From: Streptomyces fulvoviolaceus
Lineage (GTDB): Bacteria > Actinomycetota > Actinomycetes > Streptomycetales > Streptomycetaceae
DNA length: 64,000 nt
Reading direction: 5' to 3'
Assembly: GCF_000718165.1 (NCBI RefSeq)
Contig: NZ_JOEY01000010.1
Location: 124,001 to 188,000 of the forward strand
Shown: piece by piece, positions 36,636 through 45,514 of the stretch
Position numbering within the stretch: position 1 is the stretch's first letter
Layout: each line of letters opens with the position of its first letter
Translations under genes and position numbers: made by a program
Notes under the pieces: generated by a model
Database searches by the model: none
What the model was told of the DNA's origin: nothing
The model's input: only the letters and a program-made list of their open reading frames with translations

Positions 36636-37961
36636 TCACCTCCGGTAAGCACTCAGCGGGACCCGGGCGAGGATGCCGTCCAGTTCGCCGTTACGGCCGT
36701 CGGACCAGGTGACGTACGCGTAGCGCTTGTCGAGCGTGATGGTCGACCAGCGGTCTCCGGGAGGCCCGTGGTAGCCGGCGGGCTCGGTGGTCTCGTTGAC
36801 CTGGAGCGTGCGGCTGAACGTGCGGCCATGGTCGAAGGAGACGACGGAGAAGGCGTCGAGCGTGGTGGTGCGCCACATGATGCCCAGCTGTCCGCCCGGG
36901 CCGAAGTCCATCCAGGGGCGTTGTGCGTTGGGTGCTGAGACGACAGCCGGGCCGGTCCAGGACCTGCCGGCGTCATCGGTGACGTACACCTCGAGATTCG
37001 ACTCCCGGGGCACCATGACGGCGAAGCGGCCCTTGTGTGTCGGGTCGGCCGACACCCAGGGCACCGCGTCCGCGGCCGCGCCCAGGGCGGGTACGGGTAC
37101 GAGCGCACCGGTGCCGGCAGGTATCGGGGTGCCGCCGCTGTCGGTGACCGGACGGGTTTCCCAGGTCTTTCCGTCATCGCGAGTGACGTGGAACGACACG
37201 GTCTCGTCCTGGCTCGAAGACGCCAGGATCCCGTCGTGCACGGCGAATTCACGCCCCGGATATCCGCAGGCCGGAGGCATGTCGGGGGAGACCACGATGC
37301 ACGGCATGGGACCGGGGATCACAGCGGGATCCGACCAGGTCTCGCCGCTGTCCTCGCTGACGGAGACCGCACTGGGGTACTCCCATTCGGCGCCGGCGAC
37401 CGCGTAGACCTTGCCGGTGGCGGAATCCACTCTGAGCTTGGGTACACCGCCGAGCATCAGGGGCGTCTCGACCGGACCGATCCAGGTGCGACCGCCGTCG
37501 ACCGACCGGGAGACGACGTTGTGATTGGTGTAGGTGGTCGCGGGGTCGGGACCGATCTGGTTGTTGGAGAGGTAGAAGACGCCCTTGGAGTCGACGGTCA
37601 CGATCGGCTCGCCGCACTGGGGGCGGTCGCCCAGCGGCCAGGTCGACCTCTGCCAGGTCTTTCCCCGGTCCTGCGAGAAGGCGACGAAGCACTCCCCGAC
37701 GGGTTCCAGCGCCGGATGGTTCGGGAAGATCGTCGCCGTGTAGACCAGATTCCTGGGATTCCGGGGGTTGACGGCCAGGACCGGCTGCCCCTCCCGGGTG
37801 TCGGGAAGATCGGTGACATCCAGTTCAAGGATGTCTTCGCCCCCGGGACCGCGCTGCGCGGCAGTGCGTGTCTCGGCGAAGGCGGCGGGAGCGCCGGCCA
37901 GAAGGACGAGCGCGGACAGCAGCGCGGTCGACTTCATCCTGGGTAATACGGGGAGTGTCAT
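36636..37961 (-). CDS. Secreted BNR/Asp-box (sialidase-like) protein
   Basis: 441 aa with a Sec signal ending at AFAE (~residue 30). At least six Asp-box motifs are spaced along the chain: SQDRGKTW, SVDGGRTW, SEDSGETW, TRDDGKTW, TDDAGRSW and SFDHGRTF, which predicts a six-bladed propeller of the sialidase/exo-alpha-glycosidase type. The Arg triad of true sialidases could not be assigned, so activity is unproven. The start is ATG 37961 (GAGAGG upstream); ATG 37937 also possible. Confidence 0.85.
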   Translation of the reverse strand: MTLPVLPRMKSTALLSALVLLAGAPAAFAETRTAAQRGPGGEDILELDVTDLPDTREGQPVLAVNPRNPRNLVYTATIFPNHPALEPVGECFVAFSQDRGKTWQRSTWPLGDRPQCGEPIVTVDSKGVFYLSNNQIGPDPATTYTNHNVVSRSVDGGRTWIGPVETPLMLGGVPKLRVDSATGKVYAVAGAEWEYPSAVSVSEDSGETWSDPAVIPGPMPCIVVSPDMPPACGYPGREFAVHDGILASSSQDETVSFHVTRDDGKTWETRPVTDSGGTPIPAGTGALVPVPALGAAADAVPWVSADPTHKGRFAVMVPRESNLEVYVTDDAGRSWTGPAVVSAPNAQRPWMDFGPGGQLGIMWRTTTLDAFSVVSFDHGRTFSRTLQVNETTEPAGYHGPPGDRWSTITLDKRYAYVTWSDGRNGELDGILARVPLSAYRR

Positions 37962-38219
37962 CGTGGCGAGCCTCTCTGATCTCCGTGCGTGTACGGGACT
38001 TGGAGGTTGGGGCTTCTCAAGATGCGAGGCATCTTTGGGCCCCCCGAGAGTGCCAGGCAGCCCTCACCGGCGGCCTCATGCGAACGCAGGTCGCGGCCTA
38101 CCGCATTCGCAGTGCCAGAGAACGGGCATTGCCAAGCAACTTCCGTGCAACAACTGGGAGTTGCGCGACAAGCGGCTCGCTGTACGATCCCGTTCCGCAC
38201 CTCGATCCAGAAGGAACTC

Positions 38220-39016
38220 ATGCGTAAATTGACGTCGATCGCTGCCGCCGCCGTGATGGCATTCGCCGGGCTGACGGCGGCGGCCAGTGCTCCCGCCCAG
38301 GCTGCGGGAGATCTGGAGACGTGGCTCTGGGGGATTCGTACGCATCCGGCGTCGGCGCGGGTCATTACGACACCGCCGGCGGTGACTGCAAGCGCAGCGC
38401 GCTCAACTACCCCGCCCTGTCGCAGGCCGCGCACGACGGATACACGCTGAAGGACGTCTCCTGCAGCGGCGCGACCATCGCGGACGTACGCGCCGACCAG
38501 CTGGCCGCCGTGACCAGCGGCACCGACCTCGTCACCCTCACCGTGGGCGGCAACGACGCCCAGTTCGCCACCGTGGTCCAGGACTGCCTTCTGGAGACGG
38601 ACAGTTACTGCAGGACGGCCACGGCGTGGATGTCGTACTACGCCAGGAACCAGCTGGTGACCGAGCTCGCCGGGCTGTACGAGGACATCAAGGCCAAGGC
38701 GCCGCAGGCTGAGATCATCGTCCTCGGCTACCCACAGGCGCTCTCCTCGACCGGGACCTGCCCGGTGATCGACCTCAGCGCCGCCAAGCGCACCTACATG
38801 AACGGTTTCGCCGACGCGCTGGCCGAGGGCACCAAGGCCGCGGCCGGCCAGCAGTCGGTCACGTTCGTCGACGTGCGCGACACGTTCAAGGATCACGGGG
38901 CGTGCGGCTCCGACCCGTGGATCAACGACCTGAACAACGCGTCCGAGGTCTTCCACCCGAGCCTGACGGGTTACCTGGCGGGTTACTCCGACCAGCTCAA
39001 CAAGGCCTGGGGCTGA
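38220..39016 (+). pseudogene. SGNH/GDSL hydrolase broken by a 1-nt frameshift
   Basis: ATG 38220 has AAGGA upstream and encodes a clean signal peptide (MRKLTSIAAAAVMAFAG, cleavage near AQA) for 33 codons. The catalytic domain begins in the -1 frame at 38321 (VALGDSYASG). Adding one base after 38318 restores E-Y-V-A-L-G-D-S, the family's usual junction. The rest is complete: GDS serine, CSGAT, GGND, and the C-terminal DP..N with His in EVFHPSLTGY. Either a recent inactivation or a base-call error; if real, only a signal-less protein from GTG 38321 could be made. Confidence 0.8.
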
Positions 39017-39021
39017 CCCGC

Positions 39022-39055
39022 CGGCTGCCCGGGCCGGTGACGTCCCGGGCAGCCG
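39022..39055. terminator. Hairpin between SGNH hydrolase and rhamnosidase genes
   Basis: Perfect 12-bp stem (39022-39033 with 39044-39055) and a 10-nt loop, 5 nt after the hydrolase stop and before the end of the convergent rhamnosidase gene. Confidence 0.75.
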
Positions 39056-39061
39056 CACCGC

Positions 39062-39101
39062 CTCGATCCGGCTCGATCCGGCTCGATCCGGCTCGATCAG
39101 G
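39062..39101. repeat. 10-bp tandem repeat, four units
   Basis: CTCGATCCGG three times followed by CTCGATCAGG. The last unit covers the stop codon of the rhamnosidase gene. Confidence 0.95.
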
Positions 39102-42100
39102 TGGTGAAGCGGTGGGTGCCGGAGCCGACCCGGTAGACCGCGCAGCCGTCCTCCTGGCGCAGGAACGTTCCGTGCGTGCGGGTCACCGCGTCGGGACCGG
39201 ACGCGGGGATCCACACCTCGGCGGTCGTGTTGGGCGGCACCGCGCACGTCAGCGTCAACCGGCCGGACTGCTGCCGCCAACGGGTGGAGACGGGGCCGTA
39301 GACCGAGGTGAACGTGGCGCGAGCGGTGGTGACGGCGCCGCCGGGCCGGGGGCGGATGACGATCTCGCGGTAGCCGGGCCGGCCCGCCGAGATGCCGGCG
39401 ATGTTCGTGTACATCCATTCCCCCACCGAGCCGTAGGCGTAGTGGTTGAAGGAGTTCATGTCCGGGGTCTGGAAGCTGCCGTCGGGCCGGACGGAGTCCC
39501 AGCGTTCCCACATCGTGGTGGCGCCCCGGTCGATCTGGTAGCCCCAGCCGGGGAAGGAGCGTTGCTCCAGCAGGCGGTAGGCGACGTCGGTGTGGCCCGT
39601 GTCGGTCAGGACGGGCAGCAGTCGGGGCGTGCCGAGGAAGCCGGTCGACAGATGCCAGTCCCTGGCCTCGACCAGAGCCACGAGCCGGTCGGCCGTGGCC
39701 TTCCGCGACGCGTCCGGCAGCAGGTCCATCGACAGCGCCAGGACGTAGGCGGTCTGCGTATCGCCTTTGATACGGCCGTCTGAGGCGACGTAGGCGTTCT
39801 GGAAGGCCGCCTGTATCCGTCCGAAGAGATCGCGATACGGGGCGGCGTCCTCGCCGAGTTCCGCGGCCATCCGGGCCGCGAGGTCGGCGCTGTGCGCGAA
39901 GTACGCGGTGGCGATGACGTCCTTGGGGGTCTCGTCGTCGACGTTCAGCCAGTCGCCGTATCCCTGCGCCGGGCGCAGCAGTCGGTCGCTGTTCCTCTCC
40001 AGGTACGTCAGCCAGGCCCGGACGGACGGCCAGGCGTCCTCCAGGACTTGGCGGTCGCCGTACGCCTGGTAGAGGGCCCAGGGAACCGTGACGCCCGCGT
40101 CGCCCCAGCCTGCGGTGCCGTTGCCGAGCGTGCCGACCACCGGCGCCACGTCCGTGAACGCGCCCTCCGCGGTCCGGGAATCCCGAAGGTCGACAAGCCA
40201 CTTGGACAGGAAACGGGCCGACTCCATCGTGTACGCGGCCGTGGGCGCGAAGACGTTGATGTCACCCGTCCACCCCAGCCGCTCGTCACGCGCGGGCGTA
40301 TCGGTCGGCACGGAGAGGAAGTTGCCGCGCTGCCCCCAAGTGATGTTGTGGTGCAGCTGGTTGAGCATCGGTACGTCGGTCTCGAAGTCGAGGGTGAAGG
40401 GGGCGGACGTGTGCATGACGCGCCCGGTGACGGCCTCCGCCGAGGGCGTGCCGGGGAATCCGGTCACCTCGACATAGCGGAACCCGTGGAAGGTGAAGCG
40501 CGGCTCGTAGACCTCCTCCCCCTGCCCCTTGAGGGTGTACGTGTCGGTCGCCGCCGCGCTCCGCAGGTTCGCGGTGTAGACGGTGCCGTCGGGGTTGAGG
40601 ACCTCGGCGTGTCTGAGCCGGACGGTCGTTCCCGCGTCGCCCGACACGCGCAGGCGTACCGAGCCGACCAGGTTCTGGCCCAGGTCGAACACGTAGGCAC
40701 CGGGCCTGGGTTGGGTGACTTCTGTCGGCGTCAGCTCCCGCTCCACGCGTACCGGGCCGTCCACCTGCGCGACGATCAGCCCGGGACCGACGTCACCGAC
40801 GCCACCCATGCCTCGCACGCCGAGCCAGCCCGTGTCGTCGAAGCCGGGTGAGGCCCAGCCGGGGGTCTCCTTGCGCGCGTCGTACGTCTCACCGTTCAGC
40901 AGATCGGCGGCGACGATCGGCCCGGCGGCGGCCCGCCAGTCGGTGCCCGACGTGATGCGCTCACTCGTCCCGTCCGTGTACTCGACCTCCAACTGGGCGA
41001 GCAACGCCGGGCGTTGACCGTACTGACCGGGCCCGAACATGCCGACGTTGCCCGCGTACCAGCCGGGTGCCAGGTGGGCCCCGATGGCGTTGGCGCCCGG
41101 CCGCAGGAGTGTGGTGACGTCGTACGCCTGGTACTGGAGGCGCGTGCGGTAGTCCGTCCAGCCGGGAGCGAGGTGGTCGCGGCCCACCCGGCTGCCGTTG
41201 AGGTGGGCCTCGTACAGGCCGAGCGCCGTGGCGTACAGGCGTGCGCGGGACACCTTCCGGCGCGGGAGCCGGAACTCGTGCCGCAGCTGGGTGACGGCGT
41301 ACGACACCGGGACGACCCTTCCCCACGGTCCGCCGCCCCATGCGGCAGCCACCGCGGCCGCCGGCCAGCCGCCGTCGTCGAAGCCGAACTCGCGCCAGTC
41401 CGCGGGGGGTTCGTGGTCCGTAGTCTTCCAGGAGCCGTCGGTGAACACCTTCTGCTCACCGGAGGCGGTCCGGACGACAAGGACGGTGATGAGTCCCGCC
41501 GGGCCCTCGGCCGCGTTGGTGGCGGCGACGGCGATAACGTTGTCACCACCCCGCACCCGGTCCAGTACGTCGATCACGGCCGGACGGCGCCAGTCCTCGT
41601 GGTCCGTGTCGAGATCGGTGCGGGCCACCTCGACGCCGTTCACGGAGACGGCGTACACGTTGTCCGCGGTGATGGCGAGCGTCGCCGCCGTGATCCCGTC
41701 GGGGAGTTGGGCGGTGCCGCGGAACCAACGGGTGGCCGCCGGGACGCTGCTCGTCGGATCACCCTCGGGGAACCAGATCCAGGAACCGCCTTCGAAGGAC
41801 GGCGCGTCCGTGAGGTCCGCCGGTGCGGAGATCCAGTCGGCGGTCCACTGCCCGGCATCCATGAGGCCGGTCTCCCACCACGAGGGCGCGCTCCAGCCGG
41901 AGACCTGCCCGTCGGCGTCCCACACGCGTACGGACCAGTGGTAGCGCGTCCGCGGCTCGAGCCCGGGACCTGCGTAAGGCACGAGGACGGACTCGCCGGA
42001 CGTGACCTTCCCGCTGTCCCAGACGTCCGGACGGGGCAGGCCCGACGCGGTGGTGGCAACGCGGATCTGATAGGCGCTCTGACGCATGCCGACCTCGTCG

Positions 42101-42321
42101 GAGACCAACGGCCAGCTCAGCCGGGGGCGTTGCGCATCGATCCCCAGGGGGTGCCGGATGTATTCCACGGTCGGCGCCGTGACGCGCACCCCGTTGTGCC
42201 GGGTCTGTGTCTGCGCCTGAACCTGTCCGGATGCCGGCGCGGCCGTCGCCGGTACGCCGTCGACGGTTGCTGCCGCGACCGTGGCGACTGCGCCCGCGAG
42301 AATGTTCCTCCTGCTGATCAC
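39097..42321 (-). CDS. Secreted alpha-L-rhamnosidase, GH78 family
   Basis: 1074 aa from GTG 42321 with GAGGAG 6 nt upstream. The N-terminus is a Tat signal (SRRNILAGAVA). Domain order follows GH78: N-terminal beta-sandwiches, the rhamnosidase N domain (LYATALGLYEAHLNGSRVG), then the (alpha/alpha)6 barrel with catalytic-region motifs SVPTDTPARDERLGWTGD and WGDAGVTVPWALYQAYGD, and a C-terminal beta-sandwich with NHYAYGSVGEWMY. It would release L-rhamnose from plant glycosides or polysaccharides outside the cell. LacI-type operators upstream suggest sugar-induced expression. Confidence 0.93.
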   Translation of the reverse strand: MISRRNILAGAVATVAAATVDGVPATAAPASGQVQAQTQTRHNGVRVTAPTVEYIRHPLGIDAQRPRLSWPLVSDEVGMRQSAYQIRVATTASGLPRPDVWDSGKVTSGESVLVPYAGPGLEPRTRYHWSVRVWDADGQVSGWSAPSWWETGLMDAGQWTADWISAPADLTDAPSFEGGSWIWFPEGDPTSSVPAATRWFRGTAQLPDGITAATLAITADNVYAVSVNGVEVARTDLDTDHEDWRRPAVIDVLDRVRGGDNVIAVAATNAAEGPAGLITVLVVRTASGEQKVFTDGSWKTTDHEPPADWREFGFDDGGWPAAAVAAAWGGGPWGRVVPVSYAVTQLRHEFRLPRRKVSRARLYATALGLYEAHLNGSRVGRDHLAPGWTDYRTRLQYQAYDVTTLLRPGANAIGAHLAPGWYAGNVGMFGPGQYGQRPALLAQLEVEYTDGTSERITSGTDWRAAAGPIVAADLLNGETYDARKETPGWASPGFDDTGWLGVRGMGGVGDVGPGLIVAQVDGPVRVERELTPTEVTQPRPGAYVFDLGQNLVGSVRLRVSGDAGTTVRLRHAEVLNPDGTVYTANLRSAAATDTYTLKGQGEEVYEPRFTFHGFRYVEVTGFPGTPSAEAVTGRVMHTSAPFTLDFETDVPMLNQLHHNITWGQRGNFLSVPTDTPARDERLGWTGDINVFAPTAAYTMESARFLSKWLVDLRDSRTAEGAFTDVAPVVGTLGNGTAGWGDAGVTVPWALYQAYGDRQVLEDAWPSVRAWLTYLERNSDRLLRPAQGYGDWLNVDDETPKDVIATAYFAHSADLAARMAAELGEDAAPYRDLFGRIQAAFQNAYVASDGRIKGDTQTAYVLALSMDLLPDASRKATADRLVALVEARDWHLSTGFLGTPRLLPVLTDTGHTDVAYRLLEQRSFPGWGYQIDRGATTMWERWDSVRPDGSFQTPDMNSFNHYAYGSVGEWMYTNIAGISAGRPGYREIVIRPRPGGAVTTARATFTSVYGPVSTRWRQQSGRLTLTCAVPPNTTAEVWIPASGPDAVTRTHGTFLRQEDGCAVYRVGSGTHRFTT

Positions 42322-42348
42322 TACGACTCCTCACTCGCACGGAATGGA

Positions 42349-42360
42349 TGAATCGATTCA
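42349..42360. promoter_or_regulatory. LacI-type operator upstream of rhamnosidase
   Basis: TGAATCGATTCA is a perfect 12-bp palindrome with the central CG typical of LacI/GalR-family sites. It lies 28 nt upstream of the rhamnosidase GTG. Confidence 0.6.
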
Positions 42361-42487
42361 GATGTGAGAGGCGTGAGTAACGTAGAGCCGAGTGAGGCCG
42401 GGGTCAATCGTTGTGCAATTCTTTTCGTGACGCGGCTACTTCGCGATGGCTCCGGGCGGGGCCGGCGTGCGAGGCGGATGCGAGAGC

Positions 42488-42503
42488 ATTGAACGGTTTC
42501 AAT
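42488..42503. promoter_or_regulatory. Second LacI-like palindrome
   Basis: ATTGAA-CGGT-TTCAAT, with perfect 6-bp arms and a GC-rich centre, 139 bp upstream of the first site in the same regulatory region. Confidence 0.4.
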
Positions 42504-42595
42504 CAGGCGGAGTGGTCGACCGACGCGTTGGGGTGGTGCCGTGCGGCGCACCCCGGCAGTTCCTTTGCAGGCGGGGGGGCAGCGGCAAAACGTAT

Positions 42596-42618
42596 GCCCC
42601 GGGCCGCTGACCCGGGGC
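42596..42618 (-). terminator. Terminator after the tRNA-like remnant
   Basis: GCCCCGGG (42596-42603) pairs with CCCGGGGC (42611-42618) across a 7-nt loop; read on the minus strand it is followed shortly by TTTT. It has the form and position of a terminator behind a tRNA gene. Confidence 0.6.
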
Positions 42619-42625
42619 TTCGATC

Positions 42626-42656
42626 TGGAGCGGATGACGAGAACCGAACTCGCACT
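42626..42656 (-). tRNA. tRNA 3'-half remnant (not a complete gene)
   Basis: On the minus strand these bases give a T-arm stem GCGAG/CTCGT around loop TTCGGTT, then CATCCGC, T and an encoded CCA. The loop has G where A58 is invariant, and the upstream sequence cannot form the pairing acceptor strand (GCGGATG expected) or a clear D-arm. It looks like the 3' end of a tRNA left by degeneration or by integration and excision of a mobile element. Amino-acid identity not assignable. Confidence 0.4.
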
Positions 42657-43325
42657 CTCTTTTCCGGTCTGCGGGTCTGCTCCACGGTCGAGCGTCGACG
42701 TCTCCTGGCCTGTATCGCCGACGGCGGTGACAACGACTCCGGCGCAAACACGCCGGAGTCGCCCTTCCGGGCGGTTGCACGTGAGAGTGAACCAACCCAC
42801 AGCCAATATTACTGCGGACAGCGCAGTTCGGACATGTCCCGAGCGATGCCTCGAAGCCACTCTTCCCGCGGCCCACCATGCACCGAATACCGTGGTGTGT
42901 CAGTTTGGCTCTGCCGGGCGTATCGCCCGTAACCCGACGACCGCGATCAGGCCCTCACTCATCAGATAAGCCAAGGTGGCGGGCCGGATCCTCGTCGCGG
43001 ATACCAAGATCATGAAGTCGTCCCGCCTCGGGCGATACCGATAGGAGTGGCGGCCCTCCATAGGTAGCGCGCGATCTTCCGGCGGTGGTCTTCCCTTCCG
43101 TCGACCGTGCCGGATGGGCGCCTTTGGCGATAGTTCCGATTTCAGAGCCGCCCGGCCCATTAAGTATTCCTATGCATTTTGCGGTCCATTCAGTGATTCC
43201 GGGGAAATCCCTCTCAGAGGATCACCGACCGGCATGCTCCTCAGTAATATGCCAACGCCAGAAACAGGCGATTCTGTGCGACCGGGAACCGCCAAGACCA
43301 TCCGTATAAGGGAGTTGGCCCCTCG
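42657..43325. other. Gene-poor region, about 670 bp
   Basis: No convincing gene. A minus-strand open frame ends at 42900 and from ATG 43061 encodes 53 residues (MEGRHSYRYRPRRDDF...) but has no RBS and no recognised motif. The right end must hold the promoter of the DUF3494 gene; GTATAAGG at about 43304-43311 is the only AT-rich element there. Confidence 0.4.
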
Positions 43326-44702
43326 ATGACGCTGAATATTCCTGACGTGCCTCTACGGCGAACCATGTCGGTCTGGATCGCGGCGGTAATGGCCGTGGTG
43401 ATCGCCGCTGCCGTACTCGCGATGACGCCGACACGAGCAAATGCCGCTGCCATCCCTGTGCCTCTCGGCACGGCAGCGGATTTCGGAGTACTGGCTGGTT
43501 CGACAGTCACCAACACCGGCAGCTCGGTGATCCAGGGCAACGTCGGAGTGAGTCCGGGTTCGGCCATCGTGGGTTTCCCGCCCGGCCTCGTGCTGCCGCC
43601 CGGAGCTCTGCATGCTGGTGACGCCGTCGCTGCCGGAGCCCAGAGCGATCTGGGGATTGCGTACAACCAGGCCGCCGGACAGGCACCGGACGTCACGTAC
43701 GTCGACAGTCCCCATGAGTTCGGTGGTCAGACGCTGATTCCGGGCGTCTACAAGGCGCCCGTCGCCGCAGAAATTACCGGCCCGCTCACCCTGAACGCCC
43801 AGGGCAACGCCAATGCCGTCTGGGTGTTCCAGATCGGTTCCTCGCTGAAGACGGCATCCGCCAGCGAGGTACGTCTCATCAATGGCGCCTCGCCGTGCAA
43901 TGTGTACTGGCAGGTCGGCAGCTCGGCCACGCTCGGTACCAGCTCCACGTTCGTGGGCAACATCCTGGCCTCGGCCTCGATCACGGCCACCACGGGGGCG
44001 ACCATCAACGGCCGGCTACTGGCCGCTGCGGTCGACGACGGAGCCGTGACGTTGGACAGCAACAGGATCTTCCAGGGGCAGTGCGCGACCGGGAGCACCG
44101 GTGGGACCACGGGTGGTCTGGTCAGTGGTGGTCTGATCGCCGGTGCCACAACAGGTGACACCACGACGGGCACCACGACCGGCACGACGACGGGCACCAC
44201 GGGGAGCACCACGACCGGGACCACGACCGGGACCACGACCGGGACCACGACCGGCACCACGACCGGCACCACGACCGGGACCACGACCGGCACCACGGGC
44301 AGCACCACGACCGGCACCACGGGCAGCACCACGGTCGGCGTCGTCGGCGGTGTGCCGACGGGTGGTGGAACCGGTGGTGTTCTGGGCGGCGTTCTCGGTG
44401 GCGTCCTGACGTCCGGTGGAACCACCGGCGGCGCGCTGGGCGGCGTCGTCGCGGGAGCCACCTCGGGCGGCAGCGTCGGTGGTGCGACAGGTGGCCAGAC
44501 CGGCGGCGCGACCGGTGGAAACGACCACGACCACGGCGGGAAGCCCGACGACCACGACCACGGTGGCAAGCCCGACGACCATGACCACGGTGGCAAGCCC
44601 GACGGCCACGGCCATGGCGGGAAGCCCGACGGCTACGACCATGGCGGGAAGCCCGAGGGCTACGGCGGCGGCCATGAAGATCACCAGGAGAAGTCTGACT
44701 AG
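43326..44702 (+). CDS. DUF3494 ice-binding-like secreted protein with repeat tail
   Basis: 458 aa. Signal helix ~14-38, cleavage near RANA. Residues ~45-255 are the DUF3494 (ice-binding-like, beta-solenoid) domain: LGTAADFGVLAGSTVTNTG, GNVGVSPGSAIVGFPPG, LIPGVYKAP, AVWVFQIGSSL and STFVGNILASASITATTGA. A Thr/Gly repeat (TTTGTTTG, 12-nt DNA unit) follows, then a Gly/Val stretch, then a His/Asp/Gly/Lys tail of GGKPDDHDH-type repeats that could bind divalent metal. Secreted or wall-associated. In Streptomyces this domain is more likely an adhesin or surface protein than an antifreeze. Followed by two membrane-protein genes. Confidence 0.88.
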   Translation: MTLNIPDVPLRRTMSVWIAAVMAVVIAAAVLAMTPTRANAAAIPVPLGTAADFGVLAGSTVTNTGSSVIQGNVGVSPGSAIVGFPPGLVLPPGALHAGDAVAAGAQSDLGIAYNQAAGQAPDVTYVDSPHEFGGQTLIPGVYKAPVAAEITGPLTLNAQGNANAVWVFQIGSSLKTASASEVRLINGASPCNVYWQVGSSATLGTSSTFVGNILASASITATTGATINGRLLAAAVDDGAVTLDSNRIFQGQCATGSTGGTTGGLVSGGLIAGATTGDTTTGTTTGTTTGTTGSTTTGTTTGTTTGTTTGTTTGTTTGTTTGTTGSTTTGTTGSTTVGVVGGVPTGGGTGGVLGGVLGGVLTSGGTTGGALGGVVAGATSGGSVGGATGGQTGGATGGNDHDHGGKPDDHDHGGKPDDHDHGGKPDGHGHGGKPDGYDHGGKPEGYGGGHEDHQEKSD

Positions 44703-44797
44703 CTCCACCTAGCTCCATGCGAGCAATCAGGACCGGTGGCGCGCGCCGGATCGTGACAGTTCCGTCGCGCGCCGCCGGCGAGATCTCAGGAGAAGCA

Positions 44798-45514
44798 GTG
44801 AGAGAAGCCAGGACGGAAAGGCCCGTTGGGCCCGAGCCGACAGGGGAGAAGGCCCGGGGAGGAGAAATCCCTGCGCTCCGAGATCCTTCGCAGTCTCCGC
44901 CCATCCTCCTGAGAGCGGGGACGAGCGCCGCCGTGGTCCTGTGTCTGGCGACGGCCCTGGTCCACGTCCTCCTCGTGTTTCTGCACGTGGCACCCCCCAA
45001 CCCGCTCTCCCAGCAGTACAGCCGGCAGGTCAATGCGTGGATCTTCCCCCTGTTCGAGCAGAACTGGAGACTCTTCGCGCCGGATCCGGAGTCCGTCAAC
45101 CGACAGATCTCGGCGAGGACCATGCACACCGCCCCGGACGGCACGGTGCGGGTGAGCGGCTGGTTCGACCTGACCGCCGTGGACAACTCCGCGGTGAAGC
45201 ACAACGCCTTCCCGAGCCATACGGCACAGAACATGCTGCGGCGGGCATGGAGTTCGTACCTCGAAACCCATGGTGGCGACGACCAGCCTCGCTCGGAGCG
45301 GGCGCTGATGGTGCAGCGGTATCTGACCAACATCGCCGCGGATCGCATCGCCGACCGCCGCGGGGGCACCTTCGAGTCCGTCCAGCTGCGGGTGATCACC
45401 GTGCCCGTCGCCGCGCCTGCCGGGGGGAGCGGCCCCGATGCGTCCGCCACGGCGCCGAAGCCTGCCGAAACGCGGTATCTGCCCTGGTGGAAGGTGGCCT
45501 CCCATGGAAACTGA
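44798..45514 (+). CDS. DUF5819-like membrane protein
   Basis: 238 aa from GTG 44798, chosen because AGGAGAAG lies just upstream; ATG 44717 is the longer option without an RBS. A cytoplasmic ~40-aa arm, one membrane helix (SAAVVLCLATALVHVLLVFL) and a ~170-aa outside domain with NPLSQQYSRQVNAWIFPLF, QNWRLFAPDPES and VSGWFDLTAVDN. From memory this fits DUF5819, often found beside HTTM proteins. It overlaps the HTTM gene by 11 nt, implying joint function. Confidence 0.75.
   Translation: MREARTERPVGPEPTGEKARGGEIPALRDPSQSPPILLRAGTSAAVVLCLATALVHVLLVFLHVAPPNPLSQQYSRQVNAWIFPLFEQNWRLFAPDPESVNRQISARTMHTAPDGTVRVSGWFDLTAVDNSAVKHNAFPSHTAQNMLRRAWSSYLETHGGDDQPRSERALMVQRYLTNIAADRIADRRGGTFESVQLRVITVPVAAPAGGSGPDASATAPKPAETRYLPWWKVASHGN

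Noticed and set aside
38316..38325. Programmed -1 frameshift in the SGNH hydrolase gene
   Set aside because: No slippery heptamer or downstream structure was seen at the junction, and a single-base deletion explains the break.
42626..42700. A functional tRNA gene
   Set aside because: The 5' acceptor strand does not pair with the 3' strand, no D-arm can be drawn and the T-loop has G at the invariant A58 position.
42900..43061. Possible 53-aa protein on the minus strand (MEGRHSYRYRPRR...)
   Set aside because: No RBS, no known motif and only moderate codon bias; not enough to call a gene.
44150..44340. CRISPR-like array in the 12-nt repeats of the DUF3494 gene
   Set aside because: Units are contiguous, lack spacers and stay in frame encoding a Thr/Gly stalk.
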